Below, piece after piece: positions 12,798 through 24,640 of a stretch of 64,000 nucleotides of DNA. A model generated the notes under the pieces. It was not told where the DNA came from. It searched no databases and saw only the letters and a list, made by a program, of their open reading frames with translations. The stretch spans positions 24,160,365-24,224,364 of the forward strand of contig NC_092678.1 of NCBI RefSeq assembly GCF_964355755.1. The letters are read 5' to 3'. Both the position numbers and the translations under genes were made by a program. The stretch comes from Antedon mediterranea. Lineage: Eukaryota > Echinodermata > Crinoidea > Comatulida > Antedonidae. Numbering within the stretch: the stretch's first letter is position 1; each line of letters opens with the position of its first letter.

Positions 12798-12930
12798 AAA
12801 GCTCTGTCTACACTATCAAACTTTATTTATATGTGCCCATATATTGACATGATGATGTCATATCACTACCATATTTGAGAATGTCACTACCATATTTGAG
12901 AATGTCACGACCATATTTGGGCACATTTCT
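12798..12930. mobile_element. Fold-back MITE family A, copy 4 (right end lost)
   Basis: The left terminal repeat AAAGCTCTGTCTACACTATC is intact, followed by three CACTACCATATTTGAGAATGT-type units in the opposite orientation to copy 1. The right arm is missing. Confidence 0.8.
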
Positions 12931-13151
12931 AATTGTATTTTGATATTTATTAGTAGAGTATAGGGTTCAAAGTAAGTAACATTTATTTTCTTCAAAATAA
13001 AACAGTCAACAAAATGGTGTAAAGAAAGGTAATATGATTGAAGAAGGCATGATCAAAAAAGCAAAAAGCTTGTGACAGACATGCCTAAACAAAGATTAGA
13101 TAAAAACAACACGGAAAAAGAAAATAAATAAGGGTATATAATTGTATTAAG

Positions 13152-14156
13152 TTATTTCATAGGCAATGTGGCGGCTTCACTAATAGGAACGTCTTTCGTT
13201 GTTTGCGACAACTCTAGCGCCTCCATCTCGCATTCATCGTCTTCTGGTGGCGCTCCTGACACGGATGCAATAACGCCCGCCATATCGACGCCGGCGTTTA
13301 CAAACGACATCAGGTTCTTGGTGATGAAGATGGAGATGTCAACATCATGATGAAGCCACAGATATAAACGGATACCAAACAGAGGGATATCAACAAGAAA
13401 CGTCTGCACACTTGACACTACTACAACAAAGTTAACACTCTTAAACTTCTTGTATTTCTGTTGTGTCAGGATCCTTAATAAAAGCAGCGACAGGACCGGT
13501 AGTAAGTAGTTGATACAAGTGAATGCTTTGATAGTTTTATCTAATCCATACACAAGTACAAGTCTAGTGTCCTCGACGAATAGATTGTTGAGCAGGATCA
13601 AGCTATCAAGAATTCCAAACGCGGAGTGGAGCGCCACCCTGTCCAATCTGCTTTTGTAATCGCTATTCCGTTCTCGATGATGTCCATAAACGAGACATAG
13701 AAAGATCGGCCCGGACAAAGATAGGATTATTTTCAATGAAGTTGACGAATAAAATCCTTTGTCTTTCAGTCCCTCAGCAAATTCATCAAACATGATAACA
13801 ATCTTGAAGACGATAATCACTGCATACGCAAGCCATGCTGCATAAGCCAATGGTAACTCAGCCATCGCTAGTTTTACTGCTTTCTTCCAGTCAATCTTAA
13901 CACCATAATCAGTCTCATCCTTGTCTCTTTTTTCCTTTGAGAAGTGTACATATGCTTTGTAAAAACCAAAAATCCATAAAATTAAAACCAAGGAATCGCC
14001 TATGAACCAAAGCTTGCCCTCCAACGAACCTAGACGTTTGCCAGAGTTACTGCAGTAATTAATACAGAAAACATTAAGCAGAACAGCTTGTGTTATTAGC
14101 AGGATTATGCAAATGCACATTGCAGATACATCAATCAGCTTTTGATATTTTGCCAT
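13152..14156 (-). CDS. TMEM121-like multi-pass membrane protein
   Basis: Single uninterrupted coding exon of 334 codons starting MAKYQKLIDV. An acceptor (CTGTCAG) lies 7 bases before this ATG on the minus strand, so I chose this start rather than the longer open frame. A 5' UTR exon probably lies at about 14677 and above (donor GTGAGT). The protein has about six to eight hydrophobic helices. The patterns EGKLWFIGDSLVLILW, a basic loop followed by LDRVALHSAFGILDSL, and FITKNLMSFVNAG line up in order with the TMEM121 (hole) family, and the length is close to that of TMEM121 (about 320 aa). The C-terminal tail is acidic and Ser/Thr-rich. The biochemical function of the family is poorly known. 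The gene is head-to-head with the makorin gene. Confidence 0.6.
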   Translation of the reverse strand: MAKYQKLIDVSAMCICIILLITQAVLLNVFCINYCSNSGKRLGSLEGKLWFIGDSLVLILWIFGFYKAYVHFSKEKRDKDETDYGVKIDWKKAVKLAMAELPLAYAAWLAYAVIIVFKIVIMFDEFAEGLKDKGFYSSTSLKIILSLSGPIFLCLVYGHHRERNSDYKSRLDRVALHSAFGILDSLILLNNLFVEDTRLVLVYGLDKTIKAFTCINYLLPVLSLLLLRILTQQKYKKFKSVNFVVVVSSVQTFLVDIPLFGIRLYLWLHHDVDISIFITKNLMSFVNAGVDMAGVIASVSGAPPEDDECEMEALELSQTTKDVPISEAATLPMK

Positions 14157-15245
14157 GGTGATCCTGACAGAAAACAAATAGAGTTTTAATTTATTAATTA
14201 CCATCAAAATTAATAATTGAATTATTTTGATAAATCATTATTATATTAATACGGTAATAATTAATATAATAATAATAATATATTATTAAATTATGTTAGT
14301 TATTGTATAAATCACGATTCCTCAACATCATCTACTAGCTAGACTAGTAGTACTAGTAGTAGTTTTCATTATCATGGATTGGGATTAGCATAGCTTAGCT
14401 GCTACCTACCTACCTACCCACCCTAGGGCTCTAGGGGCCACCACCTATCTACAGTATTATGTTACTGTTAAACTAATAAAAATAAAATTTATATTATGAA
14501 ATAGGGCTAGGCCTAGCTAGGCCTAGGCCTAGCATAGGCCTAGTTTGTATGTAATATTTTATGTTTTTAAATTATAATTCACATTTTGTTATAATCTAGA
14601 CAAGTAGAACAACATGAAGTCAATACATCATTTTTCTAATAAGAAATATAGTTTGTATTTAGAAAGAAAAACTCACAATTCAAAGGAGAAATCTGGGCTT
14701 GGCCAGCAAAGAATGTGTTGTTGTTTTGAATTACCCTTTGACTTTTGACCTAATTAAAACACGTCAAACAGTTAAGCCAATCGAAATACATTATTGTTAG
14801 TCAAGGCAATTTTATTGGTTAGATGTAAATTATCTAACAGCGCTCTCTAACAGATTGAAAATGGTCGTCTGATTGTTTCGTATACCTTTTTTCGTTTTTG
14901 GGCTTACATTTTTAATCAACAGGACGCCTGGTGTGTACATACTTTAAACTGTTATTTATGTGTATCAACCACTGGTGCATACAGGTGATGTTATGGTGTA
15001 CTGTCATTCTGAAATTGGCGGGTAAACGTTTTTGACAGTTGCAATTCAGGTACAGCCAGGACCAGTCACGCCAGGCTGCTCTTTTTTGGTTACCCTGGAT
15101 CTGGTTGCAACGCAGAGGCAGCAGCCAGCGCGGCAGGTGTAGGCCTAGTAGTAGACGTCTGAACCACCCGGCCTAGGCTGAAGTGCTGCTAGCAAAACGT
15201 GTTTATCTTTGGACCAGCTAGCTGGAAGGCAGTTTGTAATTCAGT
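14157..15245. promoter_or_regulatory. Shared upstream region of the TMEM121-like gene and makorin
   Basis: The two genes diverge with start codons 1.09 kb apart. If the putative minus-strand UTR exon (from about 14677) is real, the two transcription starts are only a few hundred bases apart. The segment contains a dense TAGGCCTA cluster at 14500-14545, a relatively GC-rich stretch at about 15040-15200, and no family-A MITE. A bidirectional promoter is an inference. Confidence 0.4.
14495..14550. repeat. TAGGCCTA cluster
   Basis: Overlapping copies of the palindrome TAGGCCTA and its variants (AGGCCTAGCTAGGCCTAGG) occur. Similar clusters lie at about 15337-15470, 24556-24850, 56915-57125, 58484-58650 and 62770-62960. 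Confidence 0.7.
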
Positions 15246-18200
15246 ATGGCTACTGCTGTTGGCATAAACTACAGAAAAATTCCTTGTCGGTAAGAAAGAA
15301 AAATAATATTATTATTAATAATAAAATAATAATAATAGGCCTCTAGGCCCTAGGCCTAGGCCTTATATTAATTATTAATATATTTAACTCAATTTTGACT
15401 TGTTCTGTGTGAAGAGGCTTAGCTAAGGCCTATATTGTATGTATAAATAAAGGCCTAAACTAGGCATACGTCTCTAGTGTATTTGTTATGCGCGATTTGA
15501 ACGATTTGCGCAATTTAAAATTGCGCAAAAAAATCCTTGCGCAATTTGAAATTGCGCAAAGAATTCTTGCGCAATTTAAAATTGCGCAAGGATTTTTTTG
15601 CGCAATTTCAAATTGCGCAATCAACTTGCGCAATTTCAAATTGCGCAAGAAAATCTTTGCGCGATTTTAAATTGCGCTGCACAATTTGTAAATTGCGCAA
15701 GATAGTTCTTGCGCAATATGACACCTTTGCGCAATTTGAAAACGAACTGTAAATTTTCCCATACATGGCTAGGCCTAGGCAGAGGAGTTTAAAATTTAGT
15801 ATTTTATTATATAAATAAGACCATTTCAATGAAGATAATGTTTAATACTCACTTTTTAAGTTTTTAATATTAGTTTAATACGCTAGGCCATGTAACCTAG
15901 TCAGTATCAGTAGTCCAGACCCTAGCTAGGCTAGAGTAGTATAGCCGACCGCCCGCGCCGCGCCCGCCTGGTGGAACACCACCGCTTCGTTTTCCTTCGT
16001 CGGTTCTTCGACGGTATGCTAACTTATAACAATATTTGCACTACTAAAATAAGGAAATGCGATATTTATCTTTAATTTTGAATCATTCTTAGAAATTACT
16101 ATATAAATATGGGTGTGCATGATTTCACAATCTGTCGAAAAACCTTGCGCAATTTGCAGATTACTTGCGCAATTTAATACGTTGCTTGCGCAATTTGAAA
16201 CACATGTTTCAATTCAAATTGCGCAAGGATTTTTTTTGCGCAATTTCAAATTGCGCAAATCGTTCAAATCGCGCATAACATATTTATTAGTTTACTAAAT
16301 AAGGTAGGCTAGAGGCTATGTATGTCTAATTTATTTTTTTCTACAGAAAATGTAGATCTTGCTTTAAATAAACAAAGTGTGAATGTCTTGTTGATTTTCC
16401 GATTTATTTGCTTTCGTTAGAAAATTGATTACATTTTTTTTATTATTTAAGAAAGCCATGGTTTTCTATACACAGACATCACTCAGAATTAACAATTGCA
16501 TTGTGCGTTCATTCATAAATAAACTATTATTGAAGAACATCCTGTGAAATTGTAAATTTGTTCAGTCACATTAAGTTAAAATAAACATCAATTCATAGAA
16601 ATAAACATAATTTATTAAACAAATATTATGCACTTGTCAATTGTATGACCCACTATACGACCCCCGGGAGAGGTGTGTCATGGGTGCGTCATTTAAAAAT
16701 AATTACTGACACAGGGGTGCGTCAAAAAACCTAGATGGTACGTCACATCAATGAACAAGGTGTGTCAATGTCCGTCACTTTACCACCCACCATATCATAA
16801 ACAACATGGTCACAGTGCGTCAAAATGGGTACGTCATGGTCACCTAAAGGTAAGTCACCTTTTTGACGCACGTGTGCGTCATGGTATTCAAAAGTATGAC
16901 GCACATCGGACAAATGACGCACCTCTCCCGGGGTCGTATAGTGGGTCATACAATTGACAAGTGCATTACTAACTATCTAATATAATTTATAATAAATAGG
17001 CCTAAATATCATTTTCTTTCAGGTTTACTTTATCAACTCGATCCCAAAATATAAACTTTTGAAAACTCTAATAAAAAAATGTCCCTTACTTTCTAAAAAC
17101 CAGACAAAGAAAAAAAGATTTGATGATGATGTGCCTAATGGTAGTGATATTCCCAAAAATTGTAGTATATGACATCATCATATCCATATAATGGTAACAT
17201 CACATTTGTTGTCACATAAAATTTGATAGTGTAGACAGAGCTTTACTGTCAATCTCTATAATATTGATTTGTAGGTTCTTTTTAAATGGTAAATGTAATC
17301 ATGGATCCAACTGTAAATATTCACATGACACATCCAACAAGCCGTCTACTGTCTGTGTATACTTCTTAGAAGGCAGATGTATGTATGGAGATAAGTGCAG
17401 GTATTGTTAATTCATTCATTCATCATTTATAACTGTTCTTTCTCTCAATATTTTCTTTCTCCCTCTTCCTCCAGTGAACATTCTGGCCAGTGTAAAACAA
17501 ATTGGAATTGGAAACTGTGTTTTCATTCAACTTCAGATTTATCAGCAATAATCCCTAATAAAAATGTTATTAATGAAAATATTCCCTGTTTTCCACTAAA
17601 TTTGTATGATGTTGAAATAAGTTGAGGCTGAATTTCAGCCTTTTTAACCACCTCACCGTTGCACCACCTCAATTTAATGATGTGGCATAAGAGGCTGGTA
17701 GATCGTATCAGACCCCTCCCTCTAATTACAAGTCATCCACTTTCATTTTGACCTAGCACCATTATTTTCAACTCTATATTTACTCTTCACTTCACCAAAT
17801 AGGTTTGATCATGACATTGAACTGGCATCAACTTTCCATATGCCACCATCAACATCAAAGCTGGATGATAAGTCCTCTAAGATGACCATATTAAGTAAAA
17901 AGGGAGAGGGCAGCAGTACAAAAGAAGCAGAGAATGTGTCATCATTGTTTAGCTCAATGAAGATGGAAGATTATATAGGAGCGGCGGAGTTTGTACCAGG
18001 CATGCCATACCAAGGCAATGGTAAATGTAGATAAAGCTAATGTTTAACAATTGATATTTTGTTACTGTATTAATATTAATATTAAAAAAATTGAATGAAT
18101 ACAGAAATCTAGAAGGACAAAAAATGGAATAAAATCAATCAAAACAAGCCACAAACTAAACAGAATGCAAAACAAGTTTCATACTTTTACTTACAGTGGA

Positions 18201-20433
18201 CAATTTCAATTTGGTATCTAATAATAATATACGAGTTCTTGTATAGCGCCGAATTCCAACGAATGTATCATGGCGCTGTGGACTCGGATGTTACACTTTG
18301 TAACTACTGTAGTTTCTACACTACATGTTTCTCCCTAAGGGTCAGTGCAGCCACTTTAAGGCCTCTCTCATCTGTTCATGACACACTCGCTGTCAACTAA
18401 CTACTATTTGATTCTCATGAATATTTGCCATTCTTGTTTTTGTAGTTCCCCCATCATACAGTGCTGCAGCCTCTTCTGGTGTTGATGTCAATTCTAAAGT
18501 TGTTTACCTTGACAAGTCTGTGGCTATTAAGGAATTCAAACAACTTCTATGCCCATTTCTATTACAAGGGTATTGTCCAGATAATGACATGTGCCCATAT
18601 ACACATGGAGATCTATGCGAGTATTGCCGACAACCATGCCTACATCCGGATCAACCAGATCTCAATAAAGAGCATATTAAGGTAACACCATTTGATGTTA
18701 TCATGTTCACCTCATGGCCAATGAGATTTTACCTCTATCAAATGACGTTGAAATTAAATGAAATTTAAACCTTTTTTTTAATGAAAAAATGTCTTGTTTT
18801 GTAGGAACAATCTTCTTCTTATCCATATACCATATAGTGTAATATTTCTATGCCTTAACAATCTTGTTAATACCGGTTTCTTTTACAATAGGATTGTATT
18901 GCTGGCCATGAAGAAGAAATGGAAAAGGCGTTTGCATTTCAGCGCAGTAAGGACGTAGTGTGTGGTATATGCATGGAAATCATACTAGAAAAAACAAACG
19001 CAAAAGAAAGAAAGTTTGGTATATTGTCTGACTGTAAACACCCGTATTGTCTAAGTTGTATAAGAAAATGGAGAAGTGCGAAACACTATGAGAAGAAGGT
19101 GGTCAGGTGAGTGTCAGTTGGGCTGTTTGTCCTATGATTAGAATCAAACATTTTGGTCTCAAAACACTGATATTCATTGTTCAGAACATTAGCTTAAGAG
19201 CTATGTCTACACTATCAAAGTTTATGTGACAAAAAATGTGATGTGCCCATATATGGTAGTGATATGCTCAAATATGGTAGTGATATGACATCATCATCTC
19301 CATATATGGGCACATCACATTCTTTTGTCACATTTGATAGTGTAGACAGAGCTTTAGTTTACTCATTAATGAATGTTATCTGTAGTTAACCTTTGGTTTG
19401 GTAAACATGTCTTGATAGTTGCTTTGTATGCATTACAGTTTACTGTATATTGATATAACAATAATGGTTGATTCGTTTATAACCTAATGCTTATAAGTAA
19501 GATCTCAGTGCACTGTACATAATTGAAGTAAATAAACAGGAAATCGACAATATATATGAATAAATGAAAAAGGTTGTTGGAAAGTCTTCACCTGGATCTT
19601 AAAGAGTTCGTTATTAGCACACTGTCAAATTGATATTGCACACTGTTGGGACTGCCACAGCAAAAGTTCTCCAACCATAGGTTGAAAACATGCTCTTTGA
19701 AGTTTAATCTAATTTTATTTCTTATTATCTTTCCTCTTTCAGAGGCTGTCCAACGTGTAGAATCTCATCTAATTTTGTAACTCCAAGTGATTATTGGGTA
19801 GAAGATCCTGAAGAGAAAAAGAAAATTATTGACAAGTATAAGTCTGTTTTAGGGTAAGTTTAAGAAATGAGGCTGTTACTATGTTCTTGTTTGCCATTTC
19901 TGTTTTTTCAAATTTAATTTAAAATTTCATTTATTTTTATTTATAACAGAAATAAACATTGCAAGTACTTCAACAAGGGAAAGGGAAGCTGTCCATTCAG
20001 TGGCAATTGTTTCTACTTGCACGAATACGAAGATGGCAGGAAAGAGGATCCTGCGACAGCCGCGAGACGTGGCCGCAATAACCACGGTAGCAGAGTCCTT
20101 GATACGATCAGCTTGTGGGATTTCTTGGAAGAACGCGAGAACATGTTGTTCGACTGGGAGAGTGAAGACGACGACCTTTGGTTTTTGTATTACGGTTGGT
20201 CGGATGATTATTACGACACTAGCGATTACGACGATGATTTCAGTGATTATGTCGGTATTGGGTTTAGCGAGAGTGACGATGATGAAGACAATGATGACGC
20301 TCTGTTTCAACAATTCACGAACGCAACAGCGGCGGCGTTAATTGCTTCTACCGTGGCTAATGATAAGTCCAGCACCGCAGCTCAGCAAGTCGACGATGGC
20401 TCATTCGGAGACGATGAGGACGGTCTTGTGTAA
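15246..20433 (+). CDS. MKRN1: Makorin RING-finger E3 ubiquitin ligase, complete, seven exons
   Basis: Exons 15246-15289, 17275-17400, 17803-18020, 18446-18681, 18892-19106, 19743-19853 and 19950-20433 join in phase to 477 codons plus stop. Domain order is diagnostic of makorins: two N-terminal CX7CX5CX3H zinc fingers (C14/C22/C28/H32 and C42/C50/C56/H60), a third (C165/C173/C179/H183) and the makorin Cys-His segment ([11 protein letters not shown]). A C3HC4 RING (C232 to C285, with CGICME, RKWRSAK and CPTCR) follows, then a fourth CCCH finger (C321/C331/C337/H341). The tail contains WDFLEEREN and a long Asp/Tyr/Trp-rich acidic stretch, matching the acidic C-terminus of MKRN1-type proteins. 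Makorins bind RNA through the CCCH fingers and ubiquitylate targets through the RING. MKRN1 versus MKRN2/3 orthology is not resolved; a single pre-duplication gene is likely. Confidence 0.93.
15484..16280. mobile_element. Fold-back element built of TTGCGCAATTT palindromes (family C)
   Basis: Perfect 33-bp inverted repeats at 15484-15516 and 16248-16280 (TGTTATGCGCGATTTGAACG...) extend with few differences to about 70 bp. Inside the left arm (15505-15750) there are about seven near-perfect short palindromes of the form TTGCGCAATTTNAAATTGCGCAA. The right arm has fewer. The middle (15750-16140) is unrelated sequence with TAGGCCTA motifs. It lies in makorin intron 1. It creates spurious open frames on both strands. 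Confidence 0.85.
16628..16966. mobile_element. Fold-back MITE with GTGCGTCA motifs (family D)
   Basis: Terminal inverted repeats of 47/48 bp (ATGCACTTGTCAATTGTATG... with one extra C on the left) bound a 339-bp element. The interior contains many GTGCGTCA / TGACGCAC words in both orientations. No coding capacity. Makorin intron 1. Confidence 0.85.
17122..17245. mobile_element. Fold-back MITE family A, copy 5 (left end lost)
   Basis: Interior units and the right terminal repeat (GATAGTGTAGACAGAGCTTT) are present. It ends only 29 bases before makorin exon 2. Confidence 0.8.
19195..19356. mobile_element. Fold-back MITE family A, copy 6
   Basis: Complete copy with both terminal repeats and two CCATATATGG motifs. 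Makorin intron 5. Confidence 0.87.
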
Positions 20434-20750
20434 TTTGCTATATAACCTAGCTGTGTTTAATCTTCAACTTTCACATATATAAAGTTTTGTCCTTAAAAAA
20501 GAAAATTTAAAAAAAGATACTATGTATTTCAAGTATAAAGTTAGTGTAGCTAAAATCAGAAATTAAATTCGTCGAGAATAATAATTAAAAATACTTTGTC
20601 TGTAAGTGGGAATTCAAGAAATGTCATAGTTCACCAGGTCGTATCACAGTTGAGTAAAAAAATATTTAAAATTGATAGTACTTATTTCCCATTTGAATCC
20701 CATGCGTTTAAAGCTATCACGTGTTATCGTTTAGAAAAAAACTGGTTCCG

Positions 20751-20818
20751 AATTTATCACGCATTATTCTAGCTACGTTATAGTAATTTATCACGCATTA
20801 TTCTAGCTACGTTATAGT
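20751..20818. repeat. 34-bp tandem duplication
   Basis: Two identical copies of AATTTATCACGCATTATTCT... lie end to end in the makorin 3' region. Confidence 0.9.
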
Positions 20819-20847
20819 AATTTTGAAAAAAACACTGTTATTTATTC

Positions 20848-20853
20848 AATAAA
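20848..20853 (+). terminator. Polyadenylation signal, makorin
   Basis: AATAAA about 415 bases after the stop, in TATTCAATAAAAGTTTTGC context. Confidence 0.45.
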
Positions 20854-21246
20854 AGTTTTGCTAGAAATGTTCAAATTATACCAAATATATAATCTTAGTT
20901 AATAACTCTAACTTGTAAATATTTTTTTCCAACAAATTTTAAAATTCTTTGCCGTTTGTGTTTAAACTGCAATGCATCGACTGCTGCTTATGTTGGTAGC
21001 TTTACTTTTAACTGCTGTAGAATTTCACCATTACTTGTAAGATAACAGACTGATCTTGCCAAATTATAGAACATATATTTTTTGTAATTCTATGTTAACA
21101 AAGACTAATTTGATTTAGAATCCGTGGTGATTAAAACATGTTTTAATCATTTGTAGTGTAAGAATATTCTGTAAAAGCAATAGGCCGTATTTGGATTCTA
21201 CACTGTTGTGTATAAATATCACACATTTGTTGTAGAACAATGACTG

Positions 21247-21480
21247 CCATAAAAAACTTAATTTTCTAACATATTATATTTTACCCATCAGAAATTAATC
21301 TTAAAAAATCATTTTCAAACTTATTATTTTGAATTATTATATTTTATCCATCAGAAATTAATCTTAAAAAATCATTTTCAAACTTATTATTTTAAATTAT
21401 TTTTTATTCATCAAAAATTAATCTTAAACAATAATTTTCTAACTTATTATTTTGAATTATTATATTTTATCCTAAAAATC
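21247..21480. repeat. Diverged tandem repeat, about 61-63 bp, 3-4 copies
   Basis: The unit contains CATCAGAAATTAATCTTAAA followed by ATCATTTTCAAACTTATTAT. Starts are at about 21286, 21349 and 21409. Confidence 0.75.
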
Positions 21481-22824
21481 TTAAACTGTATTATTTTTAG
21501 TTGCCAAACCATCATATTTTCAAAATCATTATTTTTTTTAGATAGAATTAAGTATTATTTTATCTACTGATTCTATTTACTGATTAGCTATTTGCATAAC
21601 ATGTGGTCCATTAAGGTGTACTTTTACTATTAGGAAATGTATAAAAATTGATGTTGCATGATAAACAAATACAAGTATTGTCCGTATATACTCAGGATAA
21701 AAACGACAGTTACACTACCTACAAAAAATATCTAATTTATTTTTTATATAAATACTTTGTTAAATAATAACAGTCATGTGTGTTTAGTACTACTATGTTA
21801 TTTAAGAAAATTTCAAATTAAATAATTAGAAATATCTGATTAGGAATTGTTCGTTAGAACCTTGTTTCATACATGTCTGCTCCAGTTACTGCAGTAACAC
21901 AAGCTCTAACCTACATTATTCAGTATATATGCACAAACTGTAGGAATTCCTCTATACTATGGTTAGGGAGTTGTAATTAGATTTACCCTCCCTAATATGA
22001 GGTTATGATTACTACTGTACTAGTATTGGAACCTGGGTTAGCTACAAATAATTAACTAATTCATCGGAAAAAATGTGAAAATATTTATTTGTACTATATA
22101 GTATTTTGATTAGTGTTATTATTAAATTTGTTGATTAGCTATTGTAATTATTGAGATAAAAAAAAATTAAGTAAAATATTGAATTGTTTTTAATATTGTA
22201 ATCCATGAATGCATACATGTATAATGAATTCAACAAATTAATAACAAAAACTTGTTATTGTTTGTGATTCTATATAAAAGGTACTAATTTGATATATTTA
22301 CATATTTAACAGTATTTTTTATAATGATTTCTCTTTATGCTTATATAGTCGTATAGTAGAAAATTATTATATTATTAACAATTTTCCATACAATTATTTT
22401 TCTCTATTTAAATAACAAGAAATTATTTTCCTGCATAAATTATTTCTTTGTATATAATAATATAATTTATACATCTTTAATAACGATATTTTCATAATTA
22501 GAATGCATTAATATAATAAAATGTTTTAATAAAATGCAACTTGTATTTAAATTGACAGTATTGCTGTTTTAACCAGGAAATTAATAATTTATAATTATGC
22601 ACGTACAAATGTTAGAAACACGTTGTTTGTTTCAGCCAGCAATCTGATCTCAAGCTTTGTAGGATATGAATAAATACAAATTATCCTAATGTATGTTAAT
22701 GATAGTTTAAACTTTTTTTTTCAATAATCTATAAAATTACTTGATTTCAAATGTAAATACCCAGAATGTACCAAAAATAGATTATTATACATATTGTTTT
22801 TATGAGTTTTTAAGAATTTAGTTT

Positions 22825-22915
22825 GTAGTGATATGATTGGTGGTTAAGATGATTGTCTTACAATCCTGTGGTCCTGGATCTTGCAGTGTACCAGAATTGT
22901 TGTTATGACCAAAAC
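22825..22915 (+). repeat. Possible tRNA-derived SINE fragment
   Basis: A GTGGTTAAGATG box-A-like segment, a GATTG...CAATC stem and GGTCCTGGATC (B-box-like) are spaced as in a tRNA, but the acceptor ends do not pair. The 37-bp tandem repeat follows immediately. Weak evidence. Confidence 0.3.
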
Positions 22916-22929
22916 AACAACAAAGCGTG

Positions 22930-23077
22930 GTCTTTGTTTTCACCCTGTTATTGGCAAGTTAACTTAGTCTTTGTTTTCACCCTGTTATTGGCAAGTTAAC
23001 TTAGTCTTTGTTTTCACCCTGTTATTGGCAAGTTAACTTAGTCTTTGTTTTCACCCTGTTATTGGCAAGTTAACTTA
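22930..23077. repeat. 37-bp tandem repeat, 4 copies
   Basis: Four perfect copies of a unit beginning GTCTTTGTTTTCACCCTGTT. Confidence 0.95.
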
Positions 23078-24469
23078 AGCCTATTTTATGTATACTGTTA
23101 TATTATATATAGCTTTATAGTGCAAAATGTATGTGTTGGGTTCAACCATGTTGTCCTAACACATCCTAACATCACCTTATTATTCATTATTATATATACT
23201 GACCTCGTAATTGATACAATATACAGCTTCTATTCTGCTACCATTCTTTGCATAGTATAATGGTATATACTGTAATTTGAATGAGGTGATTTGATAATAT
23301 TATTGTAGATTAATTTAATTTGTAATATTATTATAGGGGTGGCGGGGGTTGTAGGGGGTTTGCCTCCCTCTACTACTGCAATTAAAAGTACATCCCATAA
23401 AAACTGTTACATTATTTGCTTAGTTTATTTACATTTTATTACTATATTGCATATTCAAATAATCACAGTGTTAACAATACAGTACAAACATTGCTTTTAT
23501 TGTTATTTTTAAAAATATTATATGATTAACTCCAAATAGAGAGGCAGAACGCATAGTGACAATTCAACGTTTCATTCTGATTATTGTAAATGAAATAAAT
23601 TGAGATGTTAAATTCTCAAAATGTGTTTTGTTTCTCTAGATTTTAAGTTACCCTCGTTTTATTTCATCTGAAATTATTTGTTAAATCCTCTGATATTTGT
23701 CAAAGTAATCTTATATTTACAGTATTCAGTTACCTCCATATTTTGTCCGTGTTTAGTTAATAAGATACTGTAGGTAAGTTTACTATTTTTTTCCACAAGT
23801 TATCACATTTTTAAGCTTTCATTTTATTAGTGAAATATCTGTGTCAGTCTAACTGCAATACACGTGCAATCATAGAGTATACATTCAAGTTTGTCTATTA
23901 AGTTCATTTCTTCAGTAGTCCGTTGTATAGTATGTTAATACATTGTCTGCCGCAACCCTCATGCTTTATTTTTTTTAGGGTTAAAGGTTAAAAAATTTGA
24001 TAATTAGTTCTTTGCAGATATAGTTGAAAATAATCAGAAGTTTTGAGCCAATAAATAAATGGTTGTTGTTAAATTTATTCAGTTTTTTTCTTTCATTTGT
24101 GTCGCTTGTGTATGTGATGTGCCTGTATGTTATTTATAAAAACATCGGGTATTTTCTTTAGATAACAAAAGTGAGTCAAGTATGGATTAAGTGGCTTTGA
24201 ATTAAAATGGAGATTCCCATTGATGCAGGTCCTAACTGTTAACAATTTAATAAGAATAAATATTGAAATTTTAAATTGAAACATAGTTATAATAAAATAA
24301 TGGATAATATATTTGTCGTTTTTAAATATTTATTTATATAAATTTTAGGACTACAGTAATTGCATCTACGGTTTCTTCATTTGCTTTTTTTTTTTTTGCT
24401 TTTTATTTCATTGAAATTATTTATAGAAATTATACATAAATACACTCGGCTATTTATTAAAAATGAATT

Positions 24470-24640
24470 TACACGTCACTAGTCTGCAGTGTTGACGCAT
24501 GCGTAGAGTAGTGATTGCGTGACGATGAGGAATGAACAACAGACAGTTTTGTGACAGGCCTAGCTAAAACGGAGGAGAATAATACCTTAAAAATTGTCTA
24601 TTTGTTAAATTTTAATATTCAGGTAGATAAGTATTGTTTA
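24470..24640 (+). promoter_or_regulatory. Probable MON2 promoter / first untranslated exon
   Basis: A local island with CGCATGCG (NRF1-like palindrome core) and TGCGTGACG, followed by a TAGGCCTA cluster. AG|GTAGAT at about 24620 could be the donor of an untranslated exon. The MON2 start codon lies 0.55 kb further on. Inference only. Confidence 0.35.

Larger units (their letters stand above)
10368..13151. other. Intergenic region, WNT2 to TMEM121-like gene
   Basis: AT-rich. It contains the tRNA at 11030-11132 and two family-A MITEs at 12291 and 12798. The two flanking genes are convergent. An AATAAA on the minus strand near 12980 could end the TMEM121-like transcript. No other coding exon is supportable. 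Confidence 0.5.

Noticed and set aside
15460-16298. Several 60-75-codon open frames rich in MRNLKLRK-like repeats on both strands
   Set aside because: They are translations of the TTGCGCAATTT palindromes of a fold-back element.
20000-20341. Additional long open frames overlapping the last makorin exon on both strands
   Set aside because: Shadow frames of a GC-richer coding exon. The makorin frame is supported by phase and domains.
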